This document shows, piece by piece, positions 36,479 to 48,889 of a DNA stretch of 64,000 nucleotides. The translations under genes were made by a program, and so were the position numbers. The notes under the pieces are model-generated. The model was not told where the DNA came from and ran no database searches. It saw only the letters and a program-made list of their open reading frames with translations. Numbering within the stretch: position 1 is the first letter of the stretch; each line of letters starts with the position of its first letter. The stretch is from Epiperipatus broadwayi (Eukaryota; Onychophora; Udeonychophora; Euonychophora; Peripatidae), in contig JAQFVV010007252.1 in assembly GCA_028023455.1 (NCBI GenBank), positions 57,358 to 121,357 of the forward strand, in the 5' to 3' direction.

Positions 36479-38817
36479 TGTAATGAGCCAGCGAATTTAC
36501 TCAAGAGATAGGGTGAGTGCATTTTACTATAGTCAGAATTTGGGTTTTCAGATAGGATGCAAATTATTACACAATGAAATACCTAACCTATGATTGTATC
36601 TACTTACAATAGAGTAGCTCTGCATGTTTAGTTCATCTAATTTTCACCCCATTCCGGCCTCATTATACCACAGTATTCAAACTCTGGGAATAATTGCTTT
36701 GATTCTCTTATTGGAGAACAAAATCACACTAATTAGCCGTTGTTACAACTCTATACAGGTGATAATTTATTAGCAAAACTCTATAAGCATATCCAAATAC
36801 CATAACATATAGAACAAAGTGCATGTGTGCGTATATTATATATTTAAAATTATCACAACAATTGATGTGAATATATCTATTTATTTCTTCTAAATAATAG
36901 GGATAACATATAAATATGGCGGTAATTCTGGTGGTGGATATATAAATAATGATGAGCTAGAGACCAGATTAAAATAATAAATTCTATTAACAATTATTAA
37001 TAACAAAAATAAAATAAACAAATATTTAATCATCCTGAATCAGATTATCTGTTATGTCAAAGATGAGCTTCTACCACATTGCTATATAATAATGATGTAT
37101 AAAAAAATAAAATCCTCATCCCTCAACCCATGGTAGAAATTCATGCACTTGATCAATTATTTACAAAGAGAAATATATAATATTGATATATACATAATCC
37201 GATTCTAACTGGCTAATCAAATCTATTTACAGACACATTATAAAAAAATCCTTGTAGTCCAGTTATATTAATGATGGTGAATTTTTTTGGGAGCCCTTCT
37301 CTATTTATAAATATCTCTAACAATAAGATAAAATACACATTCATACAAGATTGTTAAATCAGTTACACAAAAGAAACACATAACTAAAGTTAGTTAACAA
37401 TAAACAAACTAATATCAACTCTGTCATAATTTACAGTGCATTGTGTAATGTGGGATAATACTGAAAATCTTACCTTTTATTTCACATTATGCTGTCAAGG
37501 TCAGTTGGGTTGGGAAGTCAAGCTGTCCTAGATTTTATTTAATATAAATATAAAAAAAATATCTAGTTAAATGTAATAACTTTCCCCCTTTTTGCCCTCA
37601 TAATGAACTTTTCGAAAAAATGTTGTCACATTTGCATTTAAGAGCAGAAACAAAGATATAAAGAAACATTTACAATACACACACAACAAAAATCAAAATC
37701 AGAAATTTAATTCAACTATATTAGTTAAAGTTTGATGAGTCTTCTGAAAATGCCCTTTACATCAAAAAATTCTTTATTTTCAAGGTATGTTTCCTTGGAT
37801 GAAAATGAAACACTGCTCCTGAAAAAGAGTGGCAATCTCTTGTTTGGACTAAAAAACAGTGGTCTTCTCCAGTTAATTTCTCTTAAGTTATACAGAGCCA
37901 TTTTACCAAAGACAATGGATGTTCTTCAGGCTTCATATAAATAGGCAAATGAAATCTCTATCTTCCCTATGGTATTGAACTTTTTAGCAGGAACACATTG
38001 TATAATAAGATATACGTAGTTTATGCGATTTCAATTAGGTATTTGGTAACAATATACAAGAGAACAATTATTTATTTTTTACTTCTTTTAACTTGAATAA
38101 AATTAAAGTTTTTTTAAACACAAAATAATAAAAATCTTTTACTTCTTCCAATTGACGTGAGAGTTTGACTTCTCATAAATTTTTAATGTTGTTTTAAAAA
38201 GATTTAATTCTGAATATGTACATCCATCTTTGCATTTAAATCTTCAAGCATAAGATAGTTGGCTTTTGTTTAGCAAGTGCATTATTTTAAAAGAGACAGT
38301 ATAAAGATACATACTGTTTCTATATCACATGCAGTTTTGAAAGTGACCTTGGTTCATTTTCGTTTTTTGATATATTGAATCTTGTTATTTTCTATTGTTA
38401 AGTAGACCTTATATATGGTAGTTGGGATTAAAGCAATCATTTATGAAAATTTTAATTTTATTTTCACAGTTGGTTGCTATATTTAGATTAGGTCATTGTT
38501 TTGTGAGATTTATGTACAAATCTTGGTTACAGTTCTAACTTAATTAATGACATACAACACATGTTTGACTTTGGTGTTAGCATACATATATATTTGATTG
38601 ATTTTTAAATTAGTGTTTACCCTAATTGCTTAATGTTTTTTTAAAATAAAAAGATGTCTATCGTATATATATATATATCCATATATATATATATATAGAC
38701 ATCTTTTTATTTTATATATATATATTATATATAATATGTTAGATGATGATGATAATAATAATAATAATAATACTGATAAATTGCTGAGCAATTTAATGGT
38801 TTAATAAATATTTTACA
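36479..38817 (-). repeat. Element B right (5-prime) LTR
   Basis: About 2.3 kb, TGTAATGAGCC...TTTTACA. Homologous to 28148-30454 but with scattered substitutions and indels. Uniquely it carries a long AT hairpin at 38641-38714 (AAAATAAAAAGATGTCTA and its complement) where the other LTR has only AAATAAAAAGTTGTTTATTG. Confidence 0.75.
38641..38714. repeat. AT hairpin within LTR B
   Basis: Near-perfect palindrome: AAAATAAAAAGATGTCTA, a (TA)n stem, an ATCC-like loop, then the complement ending TAGACATCTTTTTATTTT. Present in one LTR only. Confidence 0.85.
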
Positions 38818-41800
38818 TGGCTCCAATTGTTAATATGGGTTAACATTCAATGGTGGTTCAGAGTTGTAAATTATATATATATACTAATAGTAATAATAAT
38901 GATGGTTTAATAATTTAGGTGACCTTTATCAATCATAAATTCTGATTTATATTTAAATTCAACTTATTAACATTATTAAACAAATATGAGTGTGATATAA
39001 CTAATGTATCATGTAAATAATATATTAAATATTATTTTTCATTTTAAAGTTTACAATGGAGAACAGTAAAAAAAATAAAATATATATACAATAATAAATA
39101 TTAGTAATAACTAGTTTTGACCTTTCTCTCTATATTTATTTATTTTAATTAAAAGTTCTGTATAATTTTAAAAGTTCATATTATTTATTTCAAAACTTGA
39201 TTTTGTGATGAAAGAAATCTTGTTTATATAACACAGTTTTTTTTAAAAGCAAATCATCTATTAGTTACATGTTTACTTCTTTTAGAGTAGCACTAGAATA
39301 GAGCTGAGATAAATTAATAGTTCTTGGAAATGTTTTGTTGATCATGATGTTGACTTCTTTGTTTTCAAGGCATTTTAGATAGAATTGTTGTTTGTTATAT
39401 TTTCTTCCACTAGGTATATATTTTTTATAATTTTTTGGCCAATGATATTAACAAATAACAAACAAAAGAGTTTAGTAAAACTCTCAACAGCTTAATTTTT
39501 TATTGATGCATCTTTATAGTTTTTTTACTCATTACAACAAATTTTCTTTTTCTATATAGGCAATAATAAAATAAAACAGCAAATAAAATTTGTTAATCCA
39601 GGTGAAATAGTAAGCAAATACAAGAATAAAAAAATAATCTTTTCAAAATTTTTATTTTTCTATTTCCTTTTATTGCATAAACATTTTGGATAGTAGTTTT
39701 TGAATATCTGGTGTCTATGTCTCATAATAGCTTCCCTACTGTTATCTATAATGATTCACACACACTATACAATAATATCTTATAATATTTCATATACAGA
39801 ATAACACAAATACTTTTCAAATCAATAATCTTAAATAATTTTTATGTAAAAAAATATAAAACATTTCTCCATTTCCTTAACAAACTATTCACACACACTC
39901 ACTTAATTATCATTACAATTAAAATGATTATAAATAGTAATTTAACCATAATTTGGTCATCTCTTTATTTCTAATTTATATTGCATTCCTAATATAAATA
40001 TAAACAAAAGATCAGCTTTAAAAAATAACAATAATAGTGAAAATTAAAATGTTTTAAAAATATATATATAAATTGAAACATGAATCAAAACAAAAATATT
40101 TAAGGATTTAGTGAGCAAATCCTTATAACATTTTTTAAATGTTTTGAAAAAGACAACTTTTAGAATGAAATGAAAAAAATATCACTTTTTAAAAAAGTAA
40201 ACTTTTACAATCACAAATTTGCATTTGTTTGAATTTTAAATTATTATTATTAAAATACTTTTTAATGTAATCTTTACTACAAATTTTATATATTTTACTC
40301 TCTCATATATATATCACTAAAAATATAGTAATCTGCTTAAAATCAGTCATATGAGTTAAAATTATTTAAAGTACAATTTCTTTATTTAAAAAAAAAACAC
40401 TTTTAAAAAATCAACTTTTACACTTAAAATAAAGACCATCATATACTTTTTAATATCCTGAGTAGAAAACTCCACCTATCAATTTTTGAATAGAACCTAG
40501 TGTTGTAAAGTGCTTCCTGATGTTTGAATATTTTATTTTTACATTAAAACTTATATATACATATATAACTAATCTTAACCTAATAACATTCAAGTGTTAG
40601 CTTTACAGTGATATAAATTTTAATATTCATTTTTCCTTATGAAAATAAATATCTAAATAAAATTATCACCTATAGCAGTTTAGCATGCCACAATTGGACA
40701 TAATTTACCTATTCAAAAAATTTAGAATGAAATATTGGATATTTGAATTTTATCGTATAAAAAATAATATATTTAGAACTAGTTCTCATCAAAGAAAGAA
40801 AAACTTAATAAATTATTTATTGGTAAATTTTAAAGAGTACTTTATTCACTCTTTTAGCAAAAGTGATTTTTTTACTCTTTAGAAACTGTTTCTGCTTACT
40901 GTAATAAACTTTCTAAAAATGGTATTTTTATAAATAAATTGTGTTCAAAAATAATCTCCCAATAGTGGCATAAATCTTTGCAAAAAGATTGCATTATAAT
41001 TAATAATTTGTAAACCAATTACATGTTTACTTTACACATCTGAAATATTCAGGAATTCTTTCTCATGCTAAAACAATCACCCAATAAAAAATTAGCTGCC
41101 TTCATCATAGCTTTATCATAACAATATGGTACTGTCATTCATGTAAAAAGGTCCATATAATGCTGACATATTCAGTTTTTTAAAAAATAATGCATTAGAT
41201 TGTAGCAGCAGAGAAAAAGGGAAACTATAAACCACCAAAAACTGTAATATAAGTTTATAGATAGGCTTAAAATAATTTATAAATGATAGTGATTACCTTT
41301 GTAATGCCTAAAACATCAAAAATCTGAAATATTTCACCACTAAGCTTATGAAATCAATTAAAAAAAACTTTTTTCATAATCAAGATTTGTTTTTATTTCA
41401 ATTTTAAAAAATTAAGATATTTTACACACATACACATATATATACATTATATATATATATATATATACTGCTCTGTTGGATGTATTACTAAAAACGTATT
41501 AAAGTTATATGTATGTATTCTTAATTTGGTATTAAAATATTTGAAATTTCATCCACTCATTTTTCTGGATTTAAGAAATTTTACAACCTACCTAAAATGT
41601 TTTAATGTCATATTGCATTGCAAGTGATGTATAAGAAATATACCAAATGTTAACAAATTATATTGAATTTAAATGTATTAAACCTCAATTTAAAAATTTT
41701 ATTCTAAGCCAAATAAAAGTGCACAAACAAAAAAATAAGCAAACTAACAAATAGAGATTGTAGCTTAAATGAAAGCATTTAAAATAGTAATGTTATTAAT

Positions 41801-41900
41801 TATGTCAATAGACTAAGTATGATTGAATCATATGCATAATTTTGTATATTTTTAATCCCACACAAACCAGGAATCTATGTTCAAGCCATAGTAGAATTAT
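38818..41900. other. AT-rich region without a recognisable gene
   Basis: Three kilobases of high-AT DNA with short ATA/TTA repeats. The 65-codon frame at 40685-40882 has no recognisable motif. A (TA)n tract lies near 41448-41467. No RNA gene was seen. Confidence 0.5.
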
Positions 41901-41925
41901 ATATATATATATAATTGTGCTATAG

Positions 41926-41994
41926 ATAAATAGATAGATAGATAGATAGATAGATGGATAGATAGATGGATAGATAGATAGATAGATAGATAAA
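41926..41994. repeat. GATA microsatellite
   Basis: (GATA)n with two GGAT interruptions. The apparent minus-strand protein rich in SIYLSIYPS is a translation of this array. Confidence 0.95.
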
Positions 41995-42657
41995 TTTATT
42001 AAATTAAATATTATCATAAATTTATTATAATGTAAACAAAAAATTATGAAGCTGTTTTAATGCACTAAGTAGAGATATGCTTAGTAGTAGGCTTGTTAGG
42101 GAACTATCAAATATTATTGATAATCCTAAGGCCAAAAATAGTTTTTTGTCCTAAGTTTAATTAGAAACAAAAGTAGTTTAACATTAGGGATATCAAAATT
42201 AATTGACAGTTACCTAACAACATCACTTCCCAACATATCTTGTTGCAAATGAAAATAAGTTCACAGTTTTTTCTGTTTCCATCATACTTAAATCCATGAA
42301 AAATTTTGATCTAACATATATAGTTCTCTGGACAATATGTACTATTATTTTCAGAATATCAAAAAATATGTAATTTTTCTAAGTCATTATACTAGTAAAG
42401 ATATCTGTCTGGATTAAGATCTATGTAAAAACTTGAATTAGAAATAAAAGAGGGAAATCAGGATTTTTTTTTTGTTTCTACTTAAATTCAAGACAAAAAT
42501 TTATTGTAAAATACTAGAGCAAAATAGTTTAACATTAGAGCTATCAGTAGTAATTAATAGTTACCTAGTAACATGATTGCTAAATGTATCTCTAGTTATA
42601 AAATAGAAATAACTATAATTTATTACATCATATATAAATATGTGTATATAATAACAA

Positions 42658-42683
42658 TAATGATGATGATGATGATGATGATG

Positions 42684-42760
<77 letters not shown>

Positions 42761-42762
42761 CA
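42658..42762. repeat. (ATG)n-(ATA)n trinucleotide repeat
   Basis: Nine or so GAT/ATG units run into a long uninterrupted TAA/ATA tract. Homopolymeric Tyr/His and Ile/Met frames on the two strands are products of this repeat. Confidence 0.95.
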
Positions 42763-42859
42763 GCCACTTGTAAATAAATATAGTCATTCTAACTCCAAAA
42801 AGAAAGAAAGCAAAAAAAAAAAAAACTACTCTAAAAATTAGTTTTGTGATGACACATAA

Positions 42860-43840
42860 CGTGCTTTACAAATATGTCCACATAAAAAAACATGCTAGTT
42901 TATTTTTCTGTGATATTTTACAATGGGGTCTTTTAATTTTCTTAGCAGAAAATTTTTTTTTTCTGACATATTTCAATATCATGTCTAAATGGAACTCTCC
43001 ATTGTATTGTATTTTCTGCCATATCTTTCCAATGACAACAATTGACATAGCACTTTTTGAGTTAATTATTGTTTTATAGATATAATATAACTCCTCCACA
43101 AGAATCATACTCAAGTTTATCATAAAACATCCTTTTAGGAAGTCTTCCATTGCTTATTTGTTTTACATAACCAATCCAATGATGATGTAATTTTACAGTA
43201 ATGATCTCAATGCTTATCATATCCAGAAAGCTGAGAAACATATTGTTGGTTTGATGACCTGCTATTATATATTTAAAACTTTATGAAACATTCTGAAATT
43301 AAGCTTTTCTAATGACCCCATATTACATTGATAGCATATCTAAGATTAATTTTACTATAATAAAATAATCTATCTTTTAACTTCAGCATCTAAGTTTACT
43401 TTTCTACTTTTAAAACTATCCAGATAATAAAATTGATTTACATTCTTCTGTTGATAACCATCCAAGCTAACAGTTGCTGAGGATTTTTCTTCAGTCACCG
43501 AGTGACAAAGAACTTTAATTTTTATTAAGAAATCAAAATCTTTATATATTGCATTCAAAACATTAATAACATACTGTAAATCGTCCTTTGAATTGGCAAA
43601 TATCATACAATAATCAGCATACTGTCAATCCCGAATTCAAGAAGTTCTTGTTGTTCTTTTAATTGATTCAAATTTAAAATTTCATCATCAATCTGTATTG
43701 TATCTTAATATTTAATTAAGTTGCCTGTAAATATTTTCAGAAACTACAGTTGAAGCAAATACAGATCCCTATTTAACAATTTCATATATCTCTTATTTTC
43801 TATTTGTAGTAATAACACATCCTCAAACTCCATCAAATAA
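42860..43840 (-). pseudogene. Non-LTR reverse transcriptase relic, second RTE-like copy
   Basis: Minus strand, in order: KQGSVFASTVVSENIY near 43760 matches the VKQGCVLAPTLF motif common in RTE-related LINEs. ILNLNQLKEQQE near 43680 matches the LFNLRRL segment that follows. The frame at 43606-43370 begins MIFANSKDDLQYVINVLN, matching the ADD-strand downstream block (mifa.s..dLQ...n), and later has NQFYYLDSF, matching the QF.YLGS block. A QI.NGRLPKRMFYDKL segment near 43150 and the frame 43150-42866 match the C-terminal LPK and W...DR regions. Stops and frameshifts throughout. A different subfamily from the copy at 8 kb, since the QG motif wording differs. Confidence 0.6.
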
Positions 43841-43849
43841 AAGCTATAT

Positions 43850-46500
43850 AATATAAATAAATTTGGTATATTAACCAACTAATTTCAAACAACGTCATAA
43901 GTAATAGTTTATTAGACAAAGATGCTACCTGATGGTGCCGTTGTTACGCCAAAACTATAATATATGAACATTCCAAAAGGCCGTCCATTTCGATGATTTT
44001 GTGTTTTTTTTTCTTCTTGTCAAAAAAAATCCAACACAGAAATCGTGTTTTTTAACATTTTTTTTATTAACATAAACAAATTAATTGAAGGGAAATAAAA
44101 TCACCCAAATGTAAAATAAAATGAACAAATTTCAATTTTATTACGTTTTTTTTGTGTTACACTTTTTTTTTTTTTAATAATAGGAACAAAAATAAAAGTT
44201 CTTACATTTTCATTTTTACATAGAAACAGCAACAAATACTAAAATGGTTTGAAACTTATTACGCTTTTTTTTTAAACTTCCTATTTTTTGTTAAAAATCT
44301 ATTTTCAATTTCATTAGTCTTTTTTTTGTTGTTTAAAAATCGATCGGCAAGGAATACATTTTAAGAAACATTCACATGACTCGCGACACACACACCCAAA
44401 AAATCAACCGTTGAGGAAGTACTCTTACCTGATGATTTTTACTCCTGCTAAACAGAATTTCATCCAACTCAAGTGTCACACAGCATATGATTCTGTTGCT
44501 GTTCAAACAAGATGTAAGATTTCCTGCACCATTTTGTTGATCTCATGGAATCTTAAGGACAGTATGTTACTTGAGGCATTACCTAATTCCTACTATCTTC
44601 ACACATCTATTTGGACAAGGTTTTGCCACTTAAAACTTCAATACAGAATGGTGCAATGTGTCGGATAATTATTACTTAAGAAAATCGCATTAGTTCAATA
44701 CTGAAACAAACAAAAATGAAGTAAAAAAAAACGATTTTCATACAATTCAAATACTCACATCCTCACACGAAGCCACAAAAAGATATGAAATGTGCAAATT
44801 TGCAAAAATTTCTTACTGCGTTGCTACAAAGTGGCCTGCAATCTGTAACACAACACAAGTCCTGTATTATAGTAAACACGGGTTCAAACATGCTGCCCTG
44901 CTTGGAAATGGCATTTTTATGAGTTTTAGGACATAAATGGCGCCATCAAGCAGCATCTTTGTCTAGTAAACTATTACCACGTCATATATTGTCATATATC
45001 TGTCTTGTAAACTGCATCACGAATCTTGATCAAATCAATATATACCTTAGATAAATATGTCATAATGCATTTTTGTTTTTCCATGTACAATAATATTAAG
45101 ATACATTTTTTCAACATTCGTCTATTTGTTCTTTAAAATATGAAAGATTTGGTCAGTTTAGATGACTTCAAAAATGGAATTTCAAATAAAAGGATGCTGA
45201 TAAAGGATTTGACTATTTATTTTATTAATAGTCATGTTGTAGGATCAAATATTGGTGAATTTAAATATATGAATGAGGGATATAAAGCATGGTAGCTGCA
45301 GTGCATATGAGAGAAATTTAGCAACTATGTTGAATGACAGTAGATGGAACAAAAAGTTTTATGAATTTCTCTTTATGAATATATCGTTTATTATACTTTT
45401 ATAATTATAATTTCAGCTATACATACTCAGAGAGATATAATGTATCTATCGAAATAATATTTTTATAACATTTTATTTTATTCAGAAATATTTACTTTTT
45501 ACCCCGTTTTAATTTTACTTCATTGAGATAGCTTGTAATGCATTACATAACATAACAATATATATTTAAAAAATTTATAATAAATTTAAGTATAGCTTTG
45601 ATAAAATTGCACTGCTTCGATAACCATGTTTAGAAATTAAACATTTTAGCATTATATAAATTATTAATTGTCCAAACACTTATCTAGCTATTAATATATT
45701 TATTTATCTGTCTATCTGTCTCTCTGTCTATATATCCATTTAACTATCTATCTATCTGTGTAACTTGTGCATTTATATATTTAAATATATAAAATATCGA
45801 TAAATCTTTTCTCCAAACAGTTTATTGCAGGGCAAATTCCTCTCCAACAGCCATCATTAAAAATAGTTAGGGCAAATGGAAAAATATGTAATCAACAATT
45901 TTGATATTGATGGTTGAAATGATTTGAGCATATTAAAATAATTGTTTCATTGTCTAATTTAGAATAGTTAAAAACATATTTAACAATCAATTGGAGATTA
46001 TTAGATAGGTTGGCCACGGTTAGGTAAGCTTAAAAAATTGTCTTTTAAAATATACACGTGAAAAAACTTCCTCTATATATATACATAAGTTAAACAGAAT
46101 TAACCATTTTCAGGAGCTATTAATAAACAGACTCATGCCTATTTAAATTTTTGTTAATGTATAGTTATATGCTATTTCTAACAATAACAAATTGAAAAAT
46201 AGGTGAATGTTTGTTCTTTATTAACATTTATAGATGTGTAATGGCGTTTATTAGTGGCTCACAGAAAGTGATTACTTCCCTTTAATTTATATATCAGGCT
46301 ATGGATATTTTTTACTAACATATATATATATTGTAAAATGCTATCGAACTTTGCAGCTAGAGGGCAAGTCAATTATTATTTAAATACGTTTGTAAAATTT
46401 TTACGTGTTGTTATAGTTATTCATTAGTAAAATATTATTTATTATTTTTTATATATATATAATGTTTTGAAAAATACTTCCGGTGCTTTGACATATTGTT
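43850..46500. other. AT-rich region, mostly unrecognised
   Basis: Contains poly-T runs at 44000-44340, a fragment of repeat S at 44815-44970 and a short GATA-like tract on the complement near 45710-45760. A minus-strand GT splice-donor-like string (CAG/GTAAGAGT) near 44420-44432 follows about 100 bp of open frame, but no coding family was recognised. Confidence 0.4.
44815..44970 (+). repeat. Repeat S, 3-prime fragment
   Basis: GGCCTGCAATCTGTAACACA, then GTATTATAG and CGGGTTCAAACATG, align with the 3-prime half of the S copy at 10228-10390, including the B-box-like GGTTCRAA and the GGCGCCAT region. The 5-prime half is absent. Confidence 0.6.
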
Positions 46501-46590
46501 CCTAAAATATTGTTCCAATGCGTAAGCTTGTGGTTAAGACCTGTAGAGATCCCTACCTTCGCATTTTTAACCGCACAAGCTTTAGGTTTA
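46501..46590. repeat. Small imperfect foldback
   Basis: CCTAAA...TAAGCTTGTGGTTAA pairs with TTAACCGCACAAGCTTTAGG across a loop of about 30 nt. It resembles a folded RNA gene, but I cannot place A and B boxes. Confidence 0.4.
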
Positions 46591-46599
46591 TTGCCTTAG

Positions 46600-47620
46600 T
46601 AAATATTATTTAAATAAAATAAATCACAAATGTTCAAAAACAAATATGAAAAATAATATTTTGAAAAGAAATACAAATGATTTCAAGCTCTAACTGACAT
46701 GATTGCAGATATTTAATAATTTAAATAAAACTAATCTAATACTTCTTAGGGACAATAGTACAAAGTAATTGGGGAAATGTTTGACTGAAGATTAAAAGAT
46801 AAAAATATAGTCTACATAGTAATCTTACTTCAAATAAAAGTGAGATCAAAAAGTTTGAAAAACTTGTAAAAAAAAAAATACAGCTAAAAAGGTATTGGAG
46901 ATAACTTGAACTACTGCAGGTAAATAATTAAGAATGATGCTACTTGTAATGTAAAAAATTTAATTATGAAAAATTTAACAAAATGCATTGATTTTAAATA
47001 GTTGACCTAAATCAATTAAAATATTTTCTTTATTTTTCCAAGTTATATTTTATGCAAAAGATTCTACATGTTATTGAAATATTTATTTGCTTGTTTCTAT
47101 AGTTACGTTGTTATTTAAATAATAAAATATTTATAATTTAATGAAATATTCAAATTCGATGTTTATATTTTACAACTTCTCTATGTATAATTATATATAA
47201 ATATTGATGTTGTCGATGGTATAATGGTCAGTTCATTCCTATAATCTGAATTAAATAGAAACTGAGTTGTTTGAATTTTTTTTTTTCAAATTAAAAGAAA
47301 ACAATTTTTTTTCAAATAGTCGAACCATAAATAATTTTATTAGTAATCCATTATTAGTTACTAAATGCCTATCTAATTATTATTAACAGCGGCTGAACAA
47401 ATTATATGAGTAGAAATTGCTAATTATATAATCAAAGGGTATGTAATAGATACCATTTTTGCTTTATTCTCCTTAGTTGCTGTTAGTTATGGGATTTCTT
47501 GAAAAAAAAAGTTCTACATTTGTTAAATCTAAATTTTAACTTTATTCAAATTGAATTTAAACTCAGATTATTTGCATGGGAAATAAGTGCTCTATTGTTG
47601 CATCTTGAGGTCTTTATATA
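46600..47620. other. AT-rich region; weak tRNA-like string
   Basis: At 47208-47280 GTATAATGGTCAGTTCATTC resembles the D-arm of tRNA-Asp/Glu and TTGTTTGAAT a T-loop, but anticodon and acceptor stems do not pair convincingly. At best a degenerate tRNA-derived sequence. Nothing else recognised. Confidence 0.35.
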
Positions 47621-47625
47621 TATAT

Positions 47626-48873
47626 GATCCCAGATGGAGCTCTACCAATAGCCCACTCAAGCTTGTTTTCAATAAGTGCCGAGAGAGAATCGAAAATTCA
47701 ATATCTCTTTCAAATTGTCCCCAACCTTTAAACCATGGTTTCATGCTAATTGGCAATCATCAGTAAAGGGTAGGAGGACTAGAAACTAGATCTAAATCCC
47801 CAACTCTACTGAACAACACTTATGTAAACTGTTCCTATCAGATTGAAAGCACGGATTTTTCAGATACATAAATATCTTAAAATTCAGCTAAACAAACTAT
47901 ATAGCTATATGGGTCTGAATTCAGTTCAGTTTCATCACATAGTTAAAAGGTTCTGCAATCTATATCATTGCTAAAACCTTCAAAGGTACATTTATGATAA
48001 AAACAAGTTAAAAATGTTTTAACCTGCCTATAGCTTGCATTTTATGATCACAGATGGAGCTCTACCAATAGCCCACTCAAGCATGTTTTCATAAATGCTG
48101 AGAGAGAATCAAAAATTCAATATCTTTTTCAAATTGTCCCCAACCTTTAAACCATGGTTTCATGCTAATTGACAATCATAAGTAAAGGGTAGGAGGACTA
48201 GAAACTAGATCTAAATCCCCAACTCTACTGAACAGCACTTATGTAAACTGTTCCTGTCAGTTTGAAAGCACAAATTTTTCAGATATGTAAATATTTTAAA
48301 ATTCAGCTAAACAAACTATATAGCTATATGGGTCTGAATTCAGTTCAGTTTCACCACATAGTTAAAAGGTTCTGGTAGAGCTCCATCTGTGATCATAAAA
48401 TGCAAGCTATAGGCAGGTTAAAAAAATTTTAACTTGTTTTTGTTTATCATAAATGTACCTTTGAAGGTTTTAGCAATGATATAGATTGCAGAACCTTTTA
48501 ACTATGTGGTGAAACTGAACTGAATTCAGACCCATATAGCTATATAGTTTGTTTAGCTGAATTTTAAGATATTTATGTATCTGAAAAAATTGTGCTTTCA
48601 ATCTGATAGGAACAGTTTACATAAGTGTTGTTAAGTAGAGTTGGGGATTTAGATCTAGTTTCTAGTCCTCCTATCCTTTACTGATAATTGCCAATTAGCA
48701 TGAAACCATGGTTTAAAGGTTGGGGACAATTTGAAAGAGATATTGAATTTTCGATTCTCTCTCGGCATTTATTGAAAACAAGCTTGAGTGGGCTATTGGT
48801 AGAGCTTCATCTGTGATCATAAAATGCAAGCTATAGGCAGGTTAAAAAATTTTAACTTGTTTTTGTTTATCAT
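47626..48873. repeat. 420-bp unit in tandem and inverted copies
   Basis: A unit starting GATC.CAGATGGAGCTCTAC begins at 47626 and again at 48046 (period 420). The second is cut at about 48374, where the sequence flips: 48375-48873 is the inverted complement, itself holding a partial start, one full unit and a partial end in the same phase. Direct copies share very high identity. (TA)n lies on both outer edges, the right one running into solo LTR D. No transposase-like frame is visible; it behaves like an inverted satellite or foldback element. Confidence 0.85.
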
Positions 48874-48889
48874 ATATATATATATATAT

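Larger units (their letters stand above)
28148..38817 (-). mobile_element. Ty3/Gypsy-like LTR element B, with nested insertion
   Basis: Two direct repeats (28148-30454 and 36479-38817), both starting TGTAATG.GCCAGC and ending AATAAATATTTTAC(A), enclose about 6 kb. Coding remnants inside run on the minus strand, so the right repeat is the 5-prime LTR. Next to it, read on the minus strand, is TAGTTCCCAAC...AGGG.TGAAC, a decayed primer-binding site resembling the complement of a tRNA-Lys 3-prime end. The gag-like coiled coil lies near 35400-35940 and integrase remains at 33800-34250. The (TA)-rich left flank fits the other elements, but I see no target duplication. Visible LTR differences are clearly more numerous than in element A, so B is older. 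Solo LTR C (30946-33753) sits inside. Confidence 0.7.

Noticed and set aside
42561-42773. Poly-Tyr/His and poly-Ile/Met proteins
   Set aside because: Translation of the trinucleotide microsatellite on the two strands.
44414-44530. Possible minus-strand exon ending at a CAG/GTAAGAGT donor
   Set aside because: About 35 open codons and one splice-like site are not enough; no family recognised and no partner exon found.
47208-47280. tRNA-Asp/Glu-like string
   Set aside because: D-arm wording is good, but anticodon and acceptor stems do not pair and the T-arm is degenerate.
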